Assembly: GCA_905183005.1 (NCBI GenBank)
Contig: CAJJDO010000042.1
Coordinates: forward strand, 290,741 to 354,740
Direction of reading: 5' to 3'
Source: Paramecium pentaurelia
Taxonomy: Eukaryota > Ciliophora > Oligohymenophorea > Peniculida > Parameciidae
DNA length: 64,000 bases
Shown: piece by piece, positions 1 through 11,847 of the stretch
Layout: each line of letters starts with the position of its first letter
Numbering within the stretch: position 1 is the first letter of the stretch
The notes under the pieces: generated by a model
What the model was told of the DNA's origin: nothing
The model's input: the letters and a program-made list of their open reading frames with translations, nothing else
The model's database searches: none
Made by a program: the position numbers and the translations under genes

Positions 1-121
1 TTTAAATCCATATTTAGAATTCAAAGACATAAATATGGATTTTAATTCGTTTTATGAAGAATTATAAACATTAACAGAAGCATAACTTTTAGAAAAAATT
101 GGTAAACGTTTAGATTTATGA
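1..121 (+). CDS. 3' end of an unknown gene (partial)
   Basis: An open frame enters from the left edge (first full codon at position 2) and ends at TGA 119-121, reading LNPYLEFKD...GKRLDL. It contains in-frame TAA codons read as Gln. Only about 39 residues are visible, with no recognisable domain. It is convergent with the carbonic anhydrase gene, about 530 bp away. Confidence 0.5.
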
Positions 122-651
122 ATCTTTTTATATCAATGTAATTTAAAATATCTGATAACTTTGAAATTTAATATTTTAATATATATATTAAATAATGTTG
201 AGTTTCTGTTAATATGAAGTGTGGAATATAAATAAAATTTATCTAATTTTTTAATGTTTATTTAATTGAGCTATCACTAAATCTAGATATTTATATAACA
301 TATATTTAATAAGTTTATAGCACAATATTTTAATAAAAATTGTTCTATTTATATTAATTTTCATTAAAATATAACAACTTATTTAATAAATAAGAAAATC
401 AAATAAATTATTATTCCTTATAAACTACATTAGTTAATATTTAAAATAATTACTTTACTAAATTTAGTATTATAAATGTCTTATTGAGATATACTTATAG
501 TTATTTCTCAATCATAATTAATAAAAATTTGTTTTAGTAAAAGCATTTATATATATATATATATTTATATATACTCTTTTATTAATTTAATGAGATTAAT
601 TATTTAAATAAATAATAAAAATAACGTGTATGATCTATATTATTAAATAAC
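122..651. other. AT-rich intergenic stretch
   Basis: About 530 bp between two convergent gene ends. It contains runs of TA and poly-A/T, no credible ORF with coding-like composition and no RNA gene that I can see. It is long for this window, where other convergent genes sit 5-75 nt apart. Confidence 0.5.
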
Positions 652-1610
652 TCAGTGATCTTCAGTCTTGAAATCAAGATCCTTTTATAATACTTCTGAA
701 ACTTAGTCAACTACATCCTTTTCAACATCTTAATTAGCATCTTAAAGTGTAATTGCCAATTTTTTTATTTCAGTTTCTAATCTACTTTGCATCCTTTGAT
801 ATCTCTTTCTTATTGAAGGAGATTTAGATCTGTCGTCTTCATTTTCTTCTATTTATTATTTAGCTTTTGGTGGTTAAACATTTTTGAATTTCAATTAAAA
901 GACCTTCGATAGATTATTTGGGATGGTTTCTTCAATTTCTAATTCTTCAATAAAGCCTGTTTCTACTCTAAATAACCATCCATGAACCATAACAGCTAAA
1001 AAAATGATAATTTAAATATTGATACGATGTCCATCTTGCCAGGATTTTTAGACAATAGGGTTTTTCCACACATTGAGTACTTATTCTCTCACATTCATAT
1101 GAGATAGACAAGCAACTCTATCATCTTCATCCTCTAATTAATTGATCAGATCCTAATGTTTTTCATAAACCAATTTCAGGTTATTCAACCATAAATCTAA
1201 TAATCCTCCAACAGAATCTTATTTCATAGCAGCTTTAACACCTCCACAAAAGGTATGTCCCATAATTACAATATTATGAACTTTTAAATGTTCAATGGCA
1301 TATTGGATTACACAATTTATCTAAATGAATTCTTAAAAATAAATACGTTTAAATCTGTTGGAACAACTACATTAGCAATATTACGATGAATAAAAATTTC
1401 TCCAGGATCAGTTTCTGTAATTTCATTAGGTGGAGCTCTGGAATCTGAACAACCAATCAATAAATATTTTGGATTTTATCCTTGAGCAAGTTTTCTAAAG
1501 TAATCTGGGTCATCTGCAGTCTTTTTAGCAACATAATTTTTGTTTCCTTGTAACGCTTTTGCGTATTTCTTCATTTCTGAAATACTTTCATGAACGATTT
1601 GATTTTACAT
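652..1610 (-). CDS. beta-carbonic anhydrase
   Basis: Zinc enzyme interconverting CO2 and bicarbonate. With TGA-only stops and two introns (1321-1346, 26 nt; 996-1025, 30 nt) it encodes about 300 aa. The hallmark beta-class sites are visible: CSDSR at residues 54-58 (zinc Cys plus the Asp-Arg dyad) and GHTFCGG at about 109-115 (zinc His and Cys), followed by VHGW near the domain end. The second intron is needed to give the usual HPVMVHGW reading; without it a hydrophobic insert appears. After the roughly 200-residue catalytic domain there is an unusual charged tail of about 100 residues, rich in K/E/Q and possibly coiled coil, ending at TGA 652-654. No signal peptide is seen, so it is probably cytosolic. 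Family assignment is firm; the role of the tail is unknown. Confidence 0.9.
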
Positions 1611-1776
1611 TTTTAAATTATTTAATTATTTAAAATGATACTGAATTTCAATCAAAGAATTAGCTTATTTAACAAAGAAAAAGTTATTTAAATGACGTAT
1701 GTATTATATATTTAAAGATATTCATACTAATTTTAATATGAAAAATAATAAAATATAATTCACTAACACATTAAAA

Positions 1777-3461
1777 TCAATTATTTGTGATATATTTGAG
1801 AATTGATTAATTACCTTTTTATTTATTCTAAGCAAATTTTGATTATTTAATTGCAGGTGATTATTGTTAAGTCAATTATGGTGACAACATATCAAGAGAC
1901 TGAACACTTCCAATTGAATCAATTCTTGCTTTAAATAAAGGAGATTAGCCAGATAATAACATAGATGAATCAATCTCCTTTTATTTTTTTGTTGTTTTTT
2001 TCAAAATAATTCCTGGTGAGTCATCTGAGGATGAATTTGGTGAATTTAAGTGTCTACTGGCTTCAAATACAAAATATCTACCATAATTTTAGTTCATACT
2101 GTTAATTTAATTTATTTATCCTTTTTCCAACATCAATATCCTCATCAATTTAACCTAAATCATTATCACTATCTTCATTGATTTCTGTCTCTTATATTTA
2201 CTTGGCTATATCGTTTATGAAAGAATGCTTCAAACAATTTACTACATCAATTCTTTATTTAGGATCCTTGTTTAACATTTTTTTCAATAAATCCATAGCA
2301 TCATCAGGTAGATTTTTTAATTACTTAATTGAAAAATCAACAGCTGCTTCTCTATTTTATTTTACTATCATTCTATATGTTTTAGCAAGAAAAGCAGGTC
2401 TTCCAGATAACAAAATATACAATATTAGACCCAAACTATATATATCACATACAGATGAATATTTTTGCTTTGCATCTTTCTGATTGATTACTTCTGGAGC
2501 CACATATCCAGGTGTTCCACATCTATAATATAAATATTTAGCATCATTAACATGAGTAGCTAACCCAAAGTCTGCTATAACAACTGATTATAATTAACTT
2601 ATATTAATTTTATAATTTACTTTTTTTATTTGAATAGAATATTTTCTAATTTTAAATCTCTATGCATAATATCCTTTTAGTGCATTTCTTCTAATCCTAA
2701 TAATATACCTGCAAATAATTATTGAACTTCTTTTAATTTTAATCCCTTTTTCTCTCTTATCAAATCATGTAATGAACCTCCAGAAAGTAATTCCAATACC
2801 ATATATAGGGAATTTTCAGTTTCATAGACTTCATATAATTTCATTAAATGTTAATTATTTAATTCCCTCATAATTTATATTTCATTTATTATTGATTCCT
2901 TTCCATTCTCTTCATTATAAGCTACTTATTTTGAAAATGCTTTGACTGCGAACTATTGTCCATCTTCAATTTTTTCTGTAAAATACACCTTTGTTTATTA
3001 ATCGTTTATACTGTTGCAAAATTTCCTTTTCCAATTTTTTTAAAAACTCTGAAATATTGATGAAATTTGTATTAATTTATCCTTGATCTCAAAAAATTTC
3101 TTAATTCCTTGATTTAATTTTCATTTCCTCCTAATTATGAACTAATCATTCCATTTCCATAATCAAAATGAAATTATATACCAATTATTTGATCTAAACA
3201 ATCATCTTTCTCTCCATTTCTATTACTTTATTAGTAAAGTATTTCAAATTTTGTATCAAAGTCTAGTTTGAGATATTTTGTTGCAATATCTCCTACCTTA
3301 ATTAAAATAATGATATAAACCTTTCCATACAATATAAATTTATCAAAACAATATAACACTCTTTATTTACCATTTTTCTTACATAAAATACACTTCATTA
3401 GTTCATTATTGTGTGTATTATTTATACTTTTAGGTATGCTAATCCAAACTTGTTGATTCAT
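1777..3461 (-). CDS. CAMK-like serine/threonine protein kinase with N-terminal PH-like region
   Basis: About 537 aa after removing introns 2989-3011, 2598-2620 and 2057-2081 (a further 24-nt GTT...AAG intron in the N-terminal part is possible). The kinase domain spans about residues 140-400: glycine loop GKGNFATVY, FAVKAF catalytic lysine, HRDLKLEN, DFGLA, and GTPGYVAPE in the activation segment. Residues 1-125 look like the lipid/PH-like N-terminal domain common in Paramecium kinases, with beta-strand-like alternation and two CxxC-spaced cysteines near the start; this is inference. The C-terminal 110 residues are Ser/Gln rich. It should phosphorylate proteins in the cytoplasm; the regulator is not evident because no EF hands or calmodulin site were recognised. 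The last exon is assigned because its frame stays coding-like to TGA 1777-1779. Confidence 0.82.
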
Positions 3462-3707
3462 TTCTCAATTATTAAAATATTTGATATTGATAATATATAG
3501 TGAATTTTAGTATTTTCGATTTGAAAATATTCACAAGATTTAATTTTAAATTAACCTCCAAAGAATAAACCATTATACAGACAAGATAAACAATCTAATT
3601 ATTTGACAAGAATTTTCTCATTTTTATTTAAGTACAGATTAAAGTATTTTTACCAATTATCTTGACAGCTATTTCATTAACCAATCAATAAGGTTTATAT
3701 TAACTTT

Positions 3708-3780
3708 GGGAGTATAGCTCAGTTGGGAGAGCGTAAGACTGAAGATCTTAATGTCATGGGTTCGATCCCCATTGTTCCCA
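3708..3780 (+). tRNA. tRNA-Phe (anticodon GAA)
   Basis: A 73-nt cloverleaf folds by eye: acceptor GGGAGTA with TGTTCCC (one G-T and one T-G pair), D arm GCTC/GAGC, anticodon stem TAAGA/TCTTA around the loop CTGAAGA (anticodon GAA at positions 34-36), T arm ATGGG/CCCAT with loop TTCGATC, discriminator A, no intron. The internal A box (TAGCTCAGTTGG) and B box (GGTTCGATCCC) for RNA polymerase III are intact. No CCA is encoded, as expected in eukaryotes. Confidence 0.95.
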
Positions 3781-3786
3781 TTTTTT
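3781..3786 (+). terminator. Pol III oligo-T terminator
   Basis: Six T residues follow the tRNA-Phe discriminator base directly, matching the standard RNA polymerase III termination signal. Confidence 0.8.
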
Positions 3787-3909
3787 AATTATTTTTTTTA
3801 TTTTAACTTATAAAAATAATTCAAGACAATTAATTTCAATTTTAATACAAATCTCTTAATATATAATGTGTTTAATCTTTTCATTAATATATTATATAAA
3901 TATAATAAT

Positions 3910-4909
3910 TCATAGTTCTTCTTCATCATCCGAGATCTGACCCTTAATATTTTTTACTTTTTTGTTCCATTTAACTAAAATTAATGATATTGAATACTTT
4001 CATGTTTTGAGATATAAGGATCTTATAATAGTTCTTAAAGTGTTAATTTTATATGTTCATCTAATTCTCTTACTTCACAAATTGCTAACTAATTAATAGC
4101 TGTTTAAGCTAAAGTATTTAAGTTACTTAAAATAATATCATCTGAATCTTAAAATGAATCTATGAATTCTTTATGTATTAAAATAGTAACCTTTAAAATT
4201 GTTACTTTTATTGATTTTAAATACTTTTACATCAAAATTTATTCTTTTGCCAATACTTTAACTTCTTCTAAACTATTAATTTTGTTTATACTTTCAGTCA
4301 TATTCTTTTTAATCTTTTTTTTTGAACGCACTTCTGCCATTTATTTTAAATATTTAAGACTTTTCTTTCTGTTTCTATCTGAATATATGGTCACCTCAAA
4401 AGAATCTTTAACTTTTCCATTAGATAATAAACAAGTATTTTTGACCATCTATTTTAGTTTCCCTTCTGAAACTTTACTAACAAGAGAGAAAAAATTCTTT
4501 TATTCTAGTTCTTGCTTTGAATTTATTTCTAAAATATTTCTAGATAATTAATCAGATAGAACTAAAATTAATAAATTAATATACTAAATTATCCTTAATG
4601 ATTTAGTATTATAACACCAGTTTGATTAGAATTACATTTAGTTTTATATTCTAAAAAATTATTGGTGTTAATAATAGCAGCACGATCAGTTTTTAATAAA
4701 CTTTACAGAAAATCCTATAATTCATTCAACAACTCTTCTTTGTTTCCATAATTATTTGAACACTATTTTATTTATTCAATTATCTCCATTAAAGCCATTA
4801 TTTCTATTTGATTCACATTATTTAAGTTCATTATAATTGATTTTATTAATTAGACATCATAATTCTTATTCTTTAATTCTAATATTTAACTTAAAGGATT
4901 AGTAAACAT
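3910..4909 (-). CDS. unknown protein, charged helical C-terminal half
   Basis: About 317 aa after introns 4562-4584 and 3975-3997 (23 nt each, GTA...TAG); both are required to keep an open coding-like frame and the total is a whole number of codons. The start is ATG 4907-4909. The N-terminal half is predicted helical (Ile/Leu/Asn rich); the middle is Lys-rich (RSKKKIKKN); the C terminus ends in an acidic SDDEEEL. No domain or signal peptide was recognised. It lies downstream of and opposite to the tRNA gene. Confidence 0.6.
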
Positions 4910-5419
4910 TCTAAAGATTTTATTAATAATGACAAGAGTATTTTAGTTGTTTATAAACTACAATTTTTTGGACTGAAATTTGGTTAAATTTTATTTACAC
5001 TAAAATATGTTCAAATGTAATTTATAAAGAGAAATTATAAATTGAAATATATAATATTAAATGATGAATTTTGATTTTCTAATGGTAGTTCTATATTAAT
5101 AATCTAATAAAACATACAAATGTTTATTCATATAGAATCTAATATTTAATATAATTATTTAAGTCCAAATTATTTTGTTGTGATTTTAAGTAATCTATAC
5201 AATCATAATTCAACAAATATTAATTTTATTAAAGAAATAGATCTCTTGATTTAATTTAATTAATTTTACAGTTCATATTGACACAAGAATTTTAGTATTT
5301 AATTAAGGAGATTATCAGATAATTTTATGAATGTTAGATATAAAGAATTGATCATAAAAATATAAAATATTGATTGTAAATATTTTAAAAATCATGGTTA
5401 ACAGATTATAAAAATATAT
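4910..5419. other. AT-rich intergenic stretch
   Basis: About 510 bp without a supported gene. On the minus strand one frame stays open for over 60 codons, but at this base composition with a single stop codon that length is expected by chance. Confidence 0.4.
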
Positions 5420-7032
5420 TCATAATTTTTGTTTACCTATAAAATTATTTATGTTATTAAAAAAAGTATTTTTTTGTTCTTACTTATTATTAAGTTTTTG
5501 ATTTTACCATTTCATTATTAGAACCAAGTGTTATTAAAATTTCATTTAAGTATGAGTATATTTAGGGTAATTGATGTTTTCTTGTATTAAACAATTAGTT
5601 GACTTACCAAAAGATTCTAGGTTATTGAATCTTTTGATGCATGCCTAAATTAAGTTTGTAACAGAACATGAACGGAAAAATTGTTATTCTTTATCAAATT
5701 CAGCAAGAAATAGGTCTTTTCTATTTGAATATACTTTTTATTTAATAAGATTAAGGAGTTAATTAAATTATCGAAATAACATGTATATAAGAATATTACT
5801 TAGAAATATTATTCCGATAGGAAATATAATTAGATAAAGAGTTAGTTATTTAGTTACTAAAATTTGAGATTGCTGTATCAAAAATAAATTATCATCGATT
5901 TAATTGATTATATTATTTGTTTCTACCAAAACTACTAAAATTAAATTAGAACCTTTTATTTAAGAAGACTTTATTATCTGATTTTATTTAGTTTTTAGTT
6001 AAATCTACACAAAATGATTTCACTCTAAATGAGTGGACAATCATTTTTAAAAGGTATATTATTATGTTAATTCATCAATTATTCAAAATCAGTTTAATTA
6101 AATCCAGTTACTTTTGTTTCATTAAAATAATAAACTGTTAGATTAATCTAATTATAAATAATGGAATAATAGATTTTGCCTTAATTATCAATAACATATA
6201 AAACTGTATTAATGTCTTTACCTTAACCTATTGAAGCATATCCAAAATCAATATCCTTAGCTACCATTCCAACAATTTAATCATAAAAATTCACTAATGA
6301 TGTTATTATTGGAATTCTGACATATCCAGCAACAATCAAATAAGGATTAGCAAAGTACACACTATCTACAGATGTATCTTAACTAATAGATTTTTAGAAA
6401 TCTAAATAATATGGTCTTTGATTAGGTTTAAATGATTGTGGAAATATGCCTCCATTTGTGATACAAAAGAATAAGACTTAATTATCTAAAAAATAATAAA
6501 GTGGTGCACTAAATGTATGATCAAGAGCTATACGAAATGATGTTAAAATAAAAGTTGTTGCTATTATGCTTTAAGTATCTTAATTTTCTTATTCAGCTTC
6601 TTGATTTCCAAATATACCACATGTTGTGGATGATGAAAAACAGTAGGAATCAAGAGCAGAAATGTTGTTTAAACACATGTGAGGATAGTCAAATTTAACA
6701 CTCTTATTGGAATTATTTATTAGATAATCAAATTATTTGTAAATAGCTCTTGTTGTTTTGATTTATTATTTAGTCTAAAACATCATTTATTCCAAGCTTC
6801 GTTAGTATATCCAAATATTATTGATTTATTAAGAAGTTTATTTCATAAAGATTTCTTAAGAGACAACCTTTAGATTATTATAAATTTAACTTTAACTCAC
6901 CCAAATGATCACTAAAAGAATTATTAAAATTAAGGATGAGATAATGAAAGATATTGCCAAAATTTGTTTTTGAATTGTCCAATTTCTATTAATGTACCAA
7001 CAACCTTTGACTTTTATTTTATCTTAGATCAT
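5420..7032 (-). CDS. Cache-like membrane receptor, frame change unresolved
   Basis: From ATG 7030-7032 one frame gives an N-terminal membrane segment (about residues 22-45, AISFIISSLILIILLVIIW) and a long extracellular region with a Cache-type look (DHTFSAPLYY, NQRPYYLDF, VVGMVAKDID-like) and possibly paired cysteines. This frame would end at TGA 5878-5880, but the adjacent frame carries the expected continuation: IKGSNLILVVLVETNNI, then a second membrane segment (LYLIIFPIGIIFLSNILIYM) and a short cytoplasmic tail ending at TGA 5420-5422. The two frames must be joined between about 6020 and 5960 by an intron of length 3n+2 or by a frameshift; no convincing GTA...TAG was found. The known Paramecium family usually has a longer cytoplasmic part, so this copy may be truncated or decaying. 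Ligand unknown. Confidence 0.55.
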
Positions 7033-8527
7033 AATAATTCCAGAATAATTAAAATACAAATAAATTTTAGATTTATGTCTGATGTAGAGAGGAATCACCA
7101 ATCTAATTTAGAGATGATAACTAATTTTATATTTAGATAATTTTTATAATCCCTCATTTTTTTATTTATTAAATTTTAATTTCCACTATTGGAAACCTCA
7201 GTAAGATTAACTAAGAAGGCTTAAAAAAATTAAAGGAATTTTAATACATAAACTATTTTTAATAAATATTTTTATACTTAAAATATCTATTTGATTTAAC
7301 ATTTCTACTTTTATTCAGAATACTTTTATTGCTTATTAAATTTATTTTAGCAACATTAATTATTCATTCAATTATTTCAAAAAGATTTCAATAATTATTA
7401 GAGAAATAAGATGAATATCGTTATAGTTAAACTGAATTTTATACTATTTTTAGAATTCATTTGTAATAATTTATTCTTAATAAATTTATAAATATGGTTT
7501 TAGTTTTACCTATTAGATCGAGACTATTACAATGAATCAATACATATTTAAACTATTAATTCAAATCTTTGTCTTCAATTTTTTATATATCAATTTGGTA
7601 GATTTCTAATTTTATTATCCTAAATATTTTAATTATCTATAAGAGCATAATATCAGTATTAATGAATTATTGACATATAATCATGATTTTGGAAATACAT
7701 TATAATTGAAAATCATTTGAATTTTTTAAATAATATTTATCCCTTGAAATATATATTTTACAACTCAAGAGATAAATATCATTATTATTATTATTGCTTA
7801 CCTTTAAAATTATCAATAATCTAAAAGTTATTATTCAATTTACTTTTACAAACACTTAATTATGTTTTTACACTTATTCATTCTAGTAATTACACTATAA
7901 TCTTTTCTGTCTAGAAATAGTGCATACCTAACTATATATTTATCAATTTTTGATTATTACTTTTTCTAATTTTATAATCTCAAATGTACTAAAGTTTAAT
8001 TTATAACAGTTTTTCTGTTACTTATGATTATATAATAAATCCTTATAATTATTTATAATTAAATTGAACTATATAAACGTCAGGTTTAAAAAGTTAATCT
8101 ATTTTCTTTATGCTTTTCATATTATCTGTATATTTATTTATATATTTTTTAATTGTTATTCTATAGAATATGATTAAAGTTCATCAAATTTCAATAATAA
8201 TTAAATTAAATCATTATCGAGCTCAGTCAGCCTCTATTAAATAGCTTTATACAATTAAAATATATATTTCTTTAACTAAATATTTTTTATTGTTTTTTCT
8301 TTAGCTTCCTATATATATTTTTTAGTATTTCATTTAAATTTTATTGTTTTATGAAAATAAATTATTTAGTCTAGTCTTTCTTTATTCCAGTAGTTTAACA
8401 ATAAATTAAATAATTTCAATAGGTATAGTCCATATATAATTTTATTGAATAAAAGAAACACAATGTTATATTCGCTTTTAAAAATTAATATTAATTTTTA
8501 TTAGACATTTCAATATTCATATTTTTA
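7033..8527. other. long low-coding interval, possible gene relics
   Basis: About 1.5 kb, far longer than the usual spacing here, extremely AT-rich, with dense TA/poly-T tracts. Short minus-strand frames with protein-like composition appear near 7480-7560 but are broken. Nothing could be assigned. It may be decayed coding sequence or simply spacer. Confidence 0.35.
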
Positions 8528-8776
8528 TTGTTTTAGTATTAGATAAGTGAAAACAGTTAAATTTTTCAAAATAGAATTAAGTATGTAACATTGTTTAAGT
8601 TAGATGAAATAATTACAATATATAAAGAAATTGAGGTTTTTGAAAATGGAACTCAAAGGTTATTTAGAGATTTGATTAATTTTAATAACGTATTTGCAAT
8701 TAGTTTTAGTACTAATGAGTACAATACATTTGAAATTCATGAAATTAATTTATTATATGGTAATTTGAATATATAA
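8528..8776 (+). pseudogene. isolated coding-like fragment
   Basis: One plus-strand frame reads about 80 residues with protein-like composition (KLDEIITIYKEIEVFENGT, then STNEYNTFEIHEINLLYG). There is no ATG in that frame close by, no neighbouring exon was found upstream, and downstream it runs into the 3' end of the minus-strand gene at 8792. I read it as a surviving piece of a dead gene. Family not recognised. Confidence 0.35.
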
Positions 8777-8791
8777 TTATTGATTTTGTTT

Positions 8792-9583
8792 TCATTTTTT
8801 GATAGTAGAGTCATCTTCGGATAAATCTTTATAATCTAGATTAATATTATTAATTACTTTGAAGGTATTATTGAAGAAACAATGAGTTTTAATTTATAAA
8901 TGTTTCAGCCTTTTAATAATCTTTACCAACCATATTAAGAACAATTGCAATATCTTCATCATTAGCTTCTTAAAAATTAAGTTTTAATTAATCAAATAAT
9001 TTAGAAACTATGTAAATTTAAAATGATTTATACAATTATCTTCTTGTTTCTCATAAATTTTAATGAATTTTGCCTTTACATTTGATTAAGAATAATTAAG
9101 CTATTATCTTTAAATTCCAATTTACACGTGTTTAATCTTTTAATGAGTATGTCTAATCGGTTCTTTGCGTATTTTGATTTATTTCCTTCTCTAAGGTTTA
9201 TAGATAGGTTTTGGTGGTTTTTTAATGATTCGCTTAGGTAATGGAGGGGATTGAGAACTTTCATAATCATATAGCTTTCCTTATGCTTCAAGGGTATCAA
9301 GGTCTAGCAATTTGACTGTTTTTTTTTGGGTTTGAGTTGCATTAATGGTTTAGGTTGGAATGGGTTTATCAATTTTTTGGATTGGTACACATTCTTCATC
9401 ATCTGAGATGAGAATATATTGCTATTATTGAGTTGGTAAAGGTGCATATTGAAATTAAGGGTGTTTGTATTGTAGAAAATTATTTTAATTGTAATATTGT
9501 GGTTGTAAATATTGTGGGTAAAGGTATGGAGGGGTTTAGTAATGGTATTAAGTGAATTTATAAGGAAAATAATGTGGATGCAT
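8792..9583 (-). CDS. Gln/Pro/Tyr-rich protein with C-terminal CUE/UBA-like helix bundle
   Basis: About 247 aa after introns 9008-9033 (26 nt) and 8836-8857 (22 nt). The first 55 residues are low complexity (His, Pro, Tyr, Gln: YKFTQYHYQTPPYLYPQYL style), followed by an acidic patch (LISDDEE), a basic middle (RRKQIKIRKEP), then a short helical segment LFDQLKLNFQEANDEDIAIV...AETFINQN that resembles a CUE/UBA ubiquitin-binding fold. The intron at 9008-9033 is what places this segment in frame. Function is not known; ubiquitin or RNA-granule association would be inference only. Confidence 0.65.
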
Positions 9584-9702
9584 GTTGAGTGGCTTATGAA
9601 TTTAAGTTTTAATTTAATATTTTTTAATGTTTGAGATGAAGAAAAGAAAATTTGTTTTAAATATCTTATTTAAAAATGAAATAAAATTGATTATTTATAA
9701 TA

Positions 9703-10362
9703 TCATTCACTAACAAGTTTCATAGTTTCAACAAATTATGAGTCATTTAATATCTCAGAACTTATATCCAAGATACTAAGATCTTGATTTTTGGATCTTT
9801 TAAAAATTAAAATATCTCTTTGTTATTACATCATTTATACAAAATAAGACCTATATAATTTAAAACAAATATACTATTTAAGAAGGACTACCATTCTCAC
9901 TGTTAATGACAAGTAACGCATAGAAATAAGTGATATCCCAAAAATCTCATCGTAATATACTTCATATTGCAATCTTATACACAAGATGATTGACAAAAAT
10001 GCACAAAAGTCTAACACATTCCAGGCTGTTGTGAAGAATTCCTTTAATTAGAGTAAAAATATAAAATAATAATTTATAATACTCTTCCTTCCATTAATAC
10101 TTTGAGTGCTAGATCTGTGCAAATTGTGAAAGTCAACAGTCCCTCACAAATGAGAACGGGAGGTTTGTCCAAACTCTAGATATATCAAAGTTAAGAGTAC
10201 TTGTGTCTATCCAAAATGACCTAATTTTGTCATTCAACATCTTACATAAATCAGCAACATAGTAGAGATTATTAGTTGAATCAAGCAATATGTCAAATAA
10301 CACAAACTTCTGTGTAGACTAGTAATCAAGTATTTCGAATTCATTCTCCTCGTATATATATT
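9703..10362 (-). CDS. voltage-sensor-domain (ion-transport-like) protein, 5' end unresolved
   Basis: Supported exons read through three introns (10221-10245 and 10176-10200, 25 nt each; 10042-10082, 41 nt, the longest here). The product shows S1-like VLFDILLDS, S2-like LLTFTICTDLALKVLMEG, the S3 hallmark FFTTAWNVLDFCAFLSII, then S4-like RYLSLTVRMVVLLK with spaced Arg/Lys. No pore helix or selectivity filter follows; the protein ends about 55 residues later at TGA 9703-9705 after a hydrophilic tail. This resembles stand-alone voltage sensors (Hv1/TPTE/TMEM266-type) rather than a full channel. Membrane protein; proton conductance or enzyme coupling cannot be judged. No ATG exists in frame near 10362, so further 5' exons must lie upstream, perhaps in the next interval. 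Confidence 0.5.
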
Positions 10363-11010
10363 TTTTTCAAATAAATATTAATTAACACATATACATGATA
10401 ATATTATAGAATTATCTACACTACTAATATAATCTAATTCTCTACTCTTCTTATAAATATATTTATTCAGTATTTAATAATATGAATATTGAAGGAATAT
10501 TAGAAAAAATAAGAAAATGAAATTCTTGAAATTTGATCTCAATTACTCTCAGCTTTTACCTACTAATATAAACTAAGTAAGATTTGCAGTTTTAAGAGTA
10601 GTCTTTCGTCTCTATGTCACAAGTCCATATGAAAAAAATATAACTACAATTACAAAATATGTGAAAGTACATGTTATAAGGACAAACAAACTTACTTATA
10701 TTTATGATTTTATTGATTAAAAAACTACACATAAATAAACCAATTTGAATAGGTTTGCTCCTACAAATATTTGAGAAAAAATATATTTCAAGTTAGAGCA
10801 CATTAAGATATCTTTGATAATCTGGTAAGTGATGTGTTTGAATATAGTAGTTCTTTTAAAAATTCAACAATGCCACCTTATCTTTGAAGACGTACATGAT
10901 TTACCTCTCAAATTAGAGAAAACAATTAGAGTATTAATTAGTTTACATACCATATCTCAAATGATCAAGTCATTCTTTTGCTCCATTAAAAACTTCTTAT
11001 AAATGGATTA
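10363..11010 (-). other. membrane-protein-like exons, possibly the 5' part of the voltage-sensor gene
   Basis: Several minus-strand frames contain hydrophobic helices (KYIFSQIFVGANLFKLVYL; VSLFVLITCTFTYFVIVVIF) followed by a charged run (YLQEEQRIRLYQQ) that reaches TGA 10367-10369. They are not joined by any clean set of introns that I can find. They may be N-terminal exons of the adjacent voltage-sensor gene or a separate decaying gene. Confidence 0.35.
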
Positions 11011-11847
11011 ATTAATAAATGAATAGCGAATTAGAATTGTTTTCTAAATAATTTTAGCCTAATAATAACTTTCAAACTTACATCCTCACCAAATAATTAT
11101 AAGACATGCCAATCATAGCTTTCTAGTCTTTAAATTAATTTACTTAAAAATTTCAGATTCAGAAGTTCTTTTCATATTATTGAGAATCTTATAATTATCC
11201 TAATATCCTTGTATTGATTTTTTAAATTATGAATAGTTTTTGGATCAAATTTACAATTTATCATAAAGATATTTAATTTAAAAATGGTATATTCTTAGAG
11301 AATAAGTATTTAAATTATTGGATTCAAATATGAAAAAGTAAATTTTAAAAAATTTAATAAATGTTATTTTGGTATGGTGAATGCAATCAGAATAATTTCA
11401 AAGATCATAATAAATACTTGATCAATTGTGTCTATTTAATTTAATTTTTTTAGATGATAAATTTTATTAAAAATAATAATGGTAAGGTTTGAAATTTCCA
11501 AATTTTTTTGACTTTTTAAGATCGATCTTATCAATTAAAATATTTAAAATACTCCTTAAGTAAGTTCAGAGAATTTAATTGAGAGTAAAAAAGATTAATA
11601 ATAAAGGAGAATAAACTTTTAATTTCACATTTAATAGCCTATTCAAATATAAATATCTATAAAAAAATTAGAGATAAGTTTATAATTATAATTTGATTGA
11701 TTAATAACATTATGGATAATCATAATTATAGATATTTGAATATATATTTTAATATGAATAATATTTATACTAACATCTTATAGTAAAGATATAAATATTT
11801 ATTTATTTCTCAGAAAATGAGATAAATTTAATTAGATATTTTAACAA
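11011..11847. other. AT-rich intergenic stretch upstream of cytochrome b5
   Basis: About 840 bp with no supported gene on either strand; frequent poly-A/T and TA tracts. Nothing resembling a promoter element could be singled out. Confidence 0.4.

Noticed and set aside
8591..8776. A 61-aa gene starting at TTG 8591
   Set aside because: TTG is not a normal eukaryotic start and the frame is open further upstream without an ATG; treated as a fragment.
9076..9300. 74-aa minus-strand ORF
   Set aside because: It lies in another frame of the Q/P-rich gene at 8792-9583, whose spliced reading is longer and coherent.
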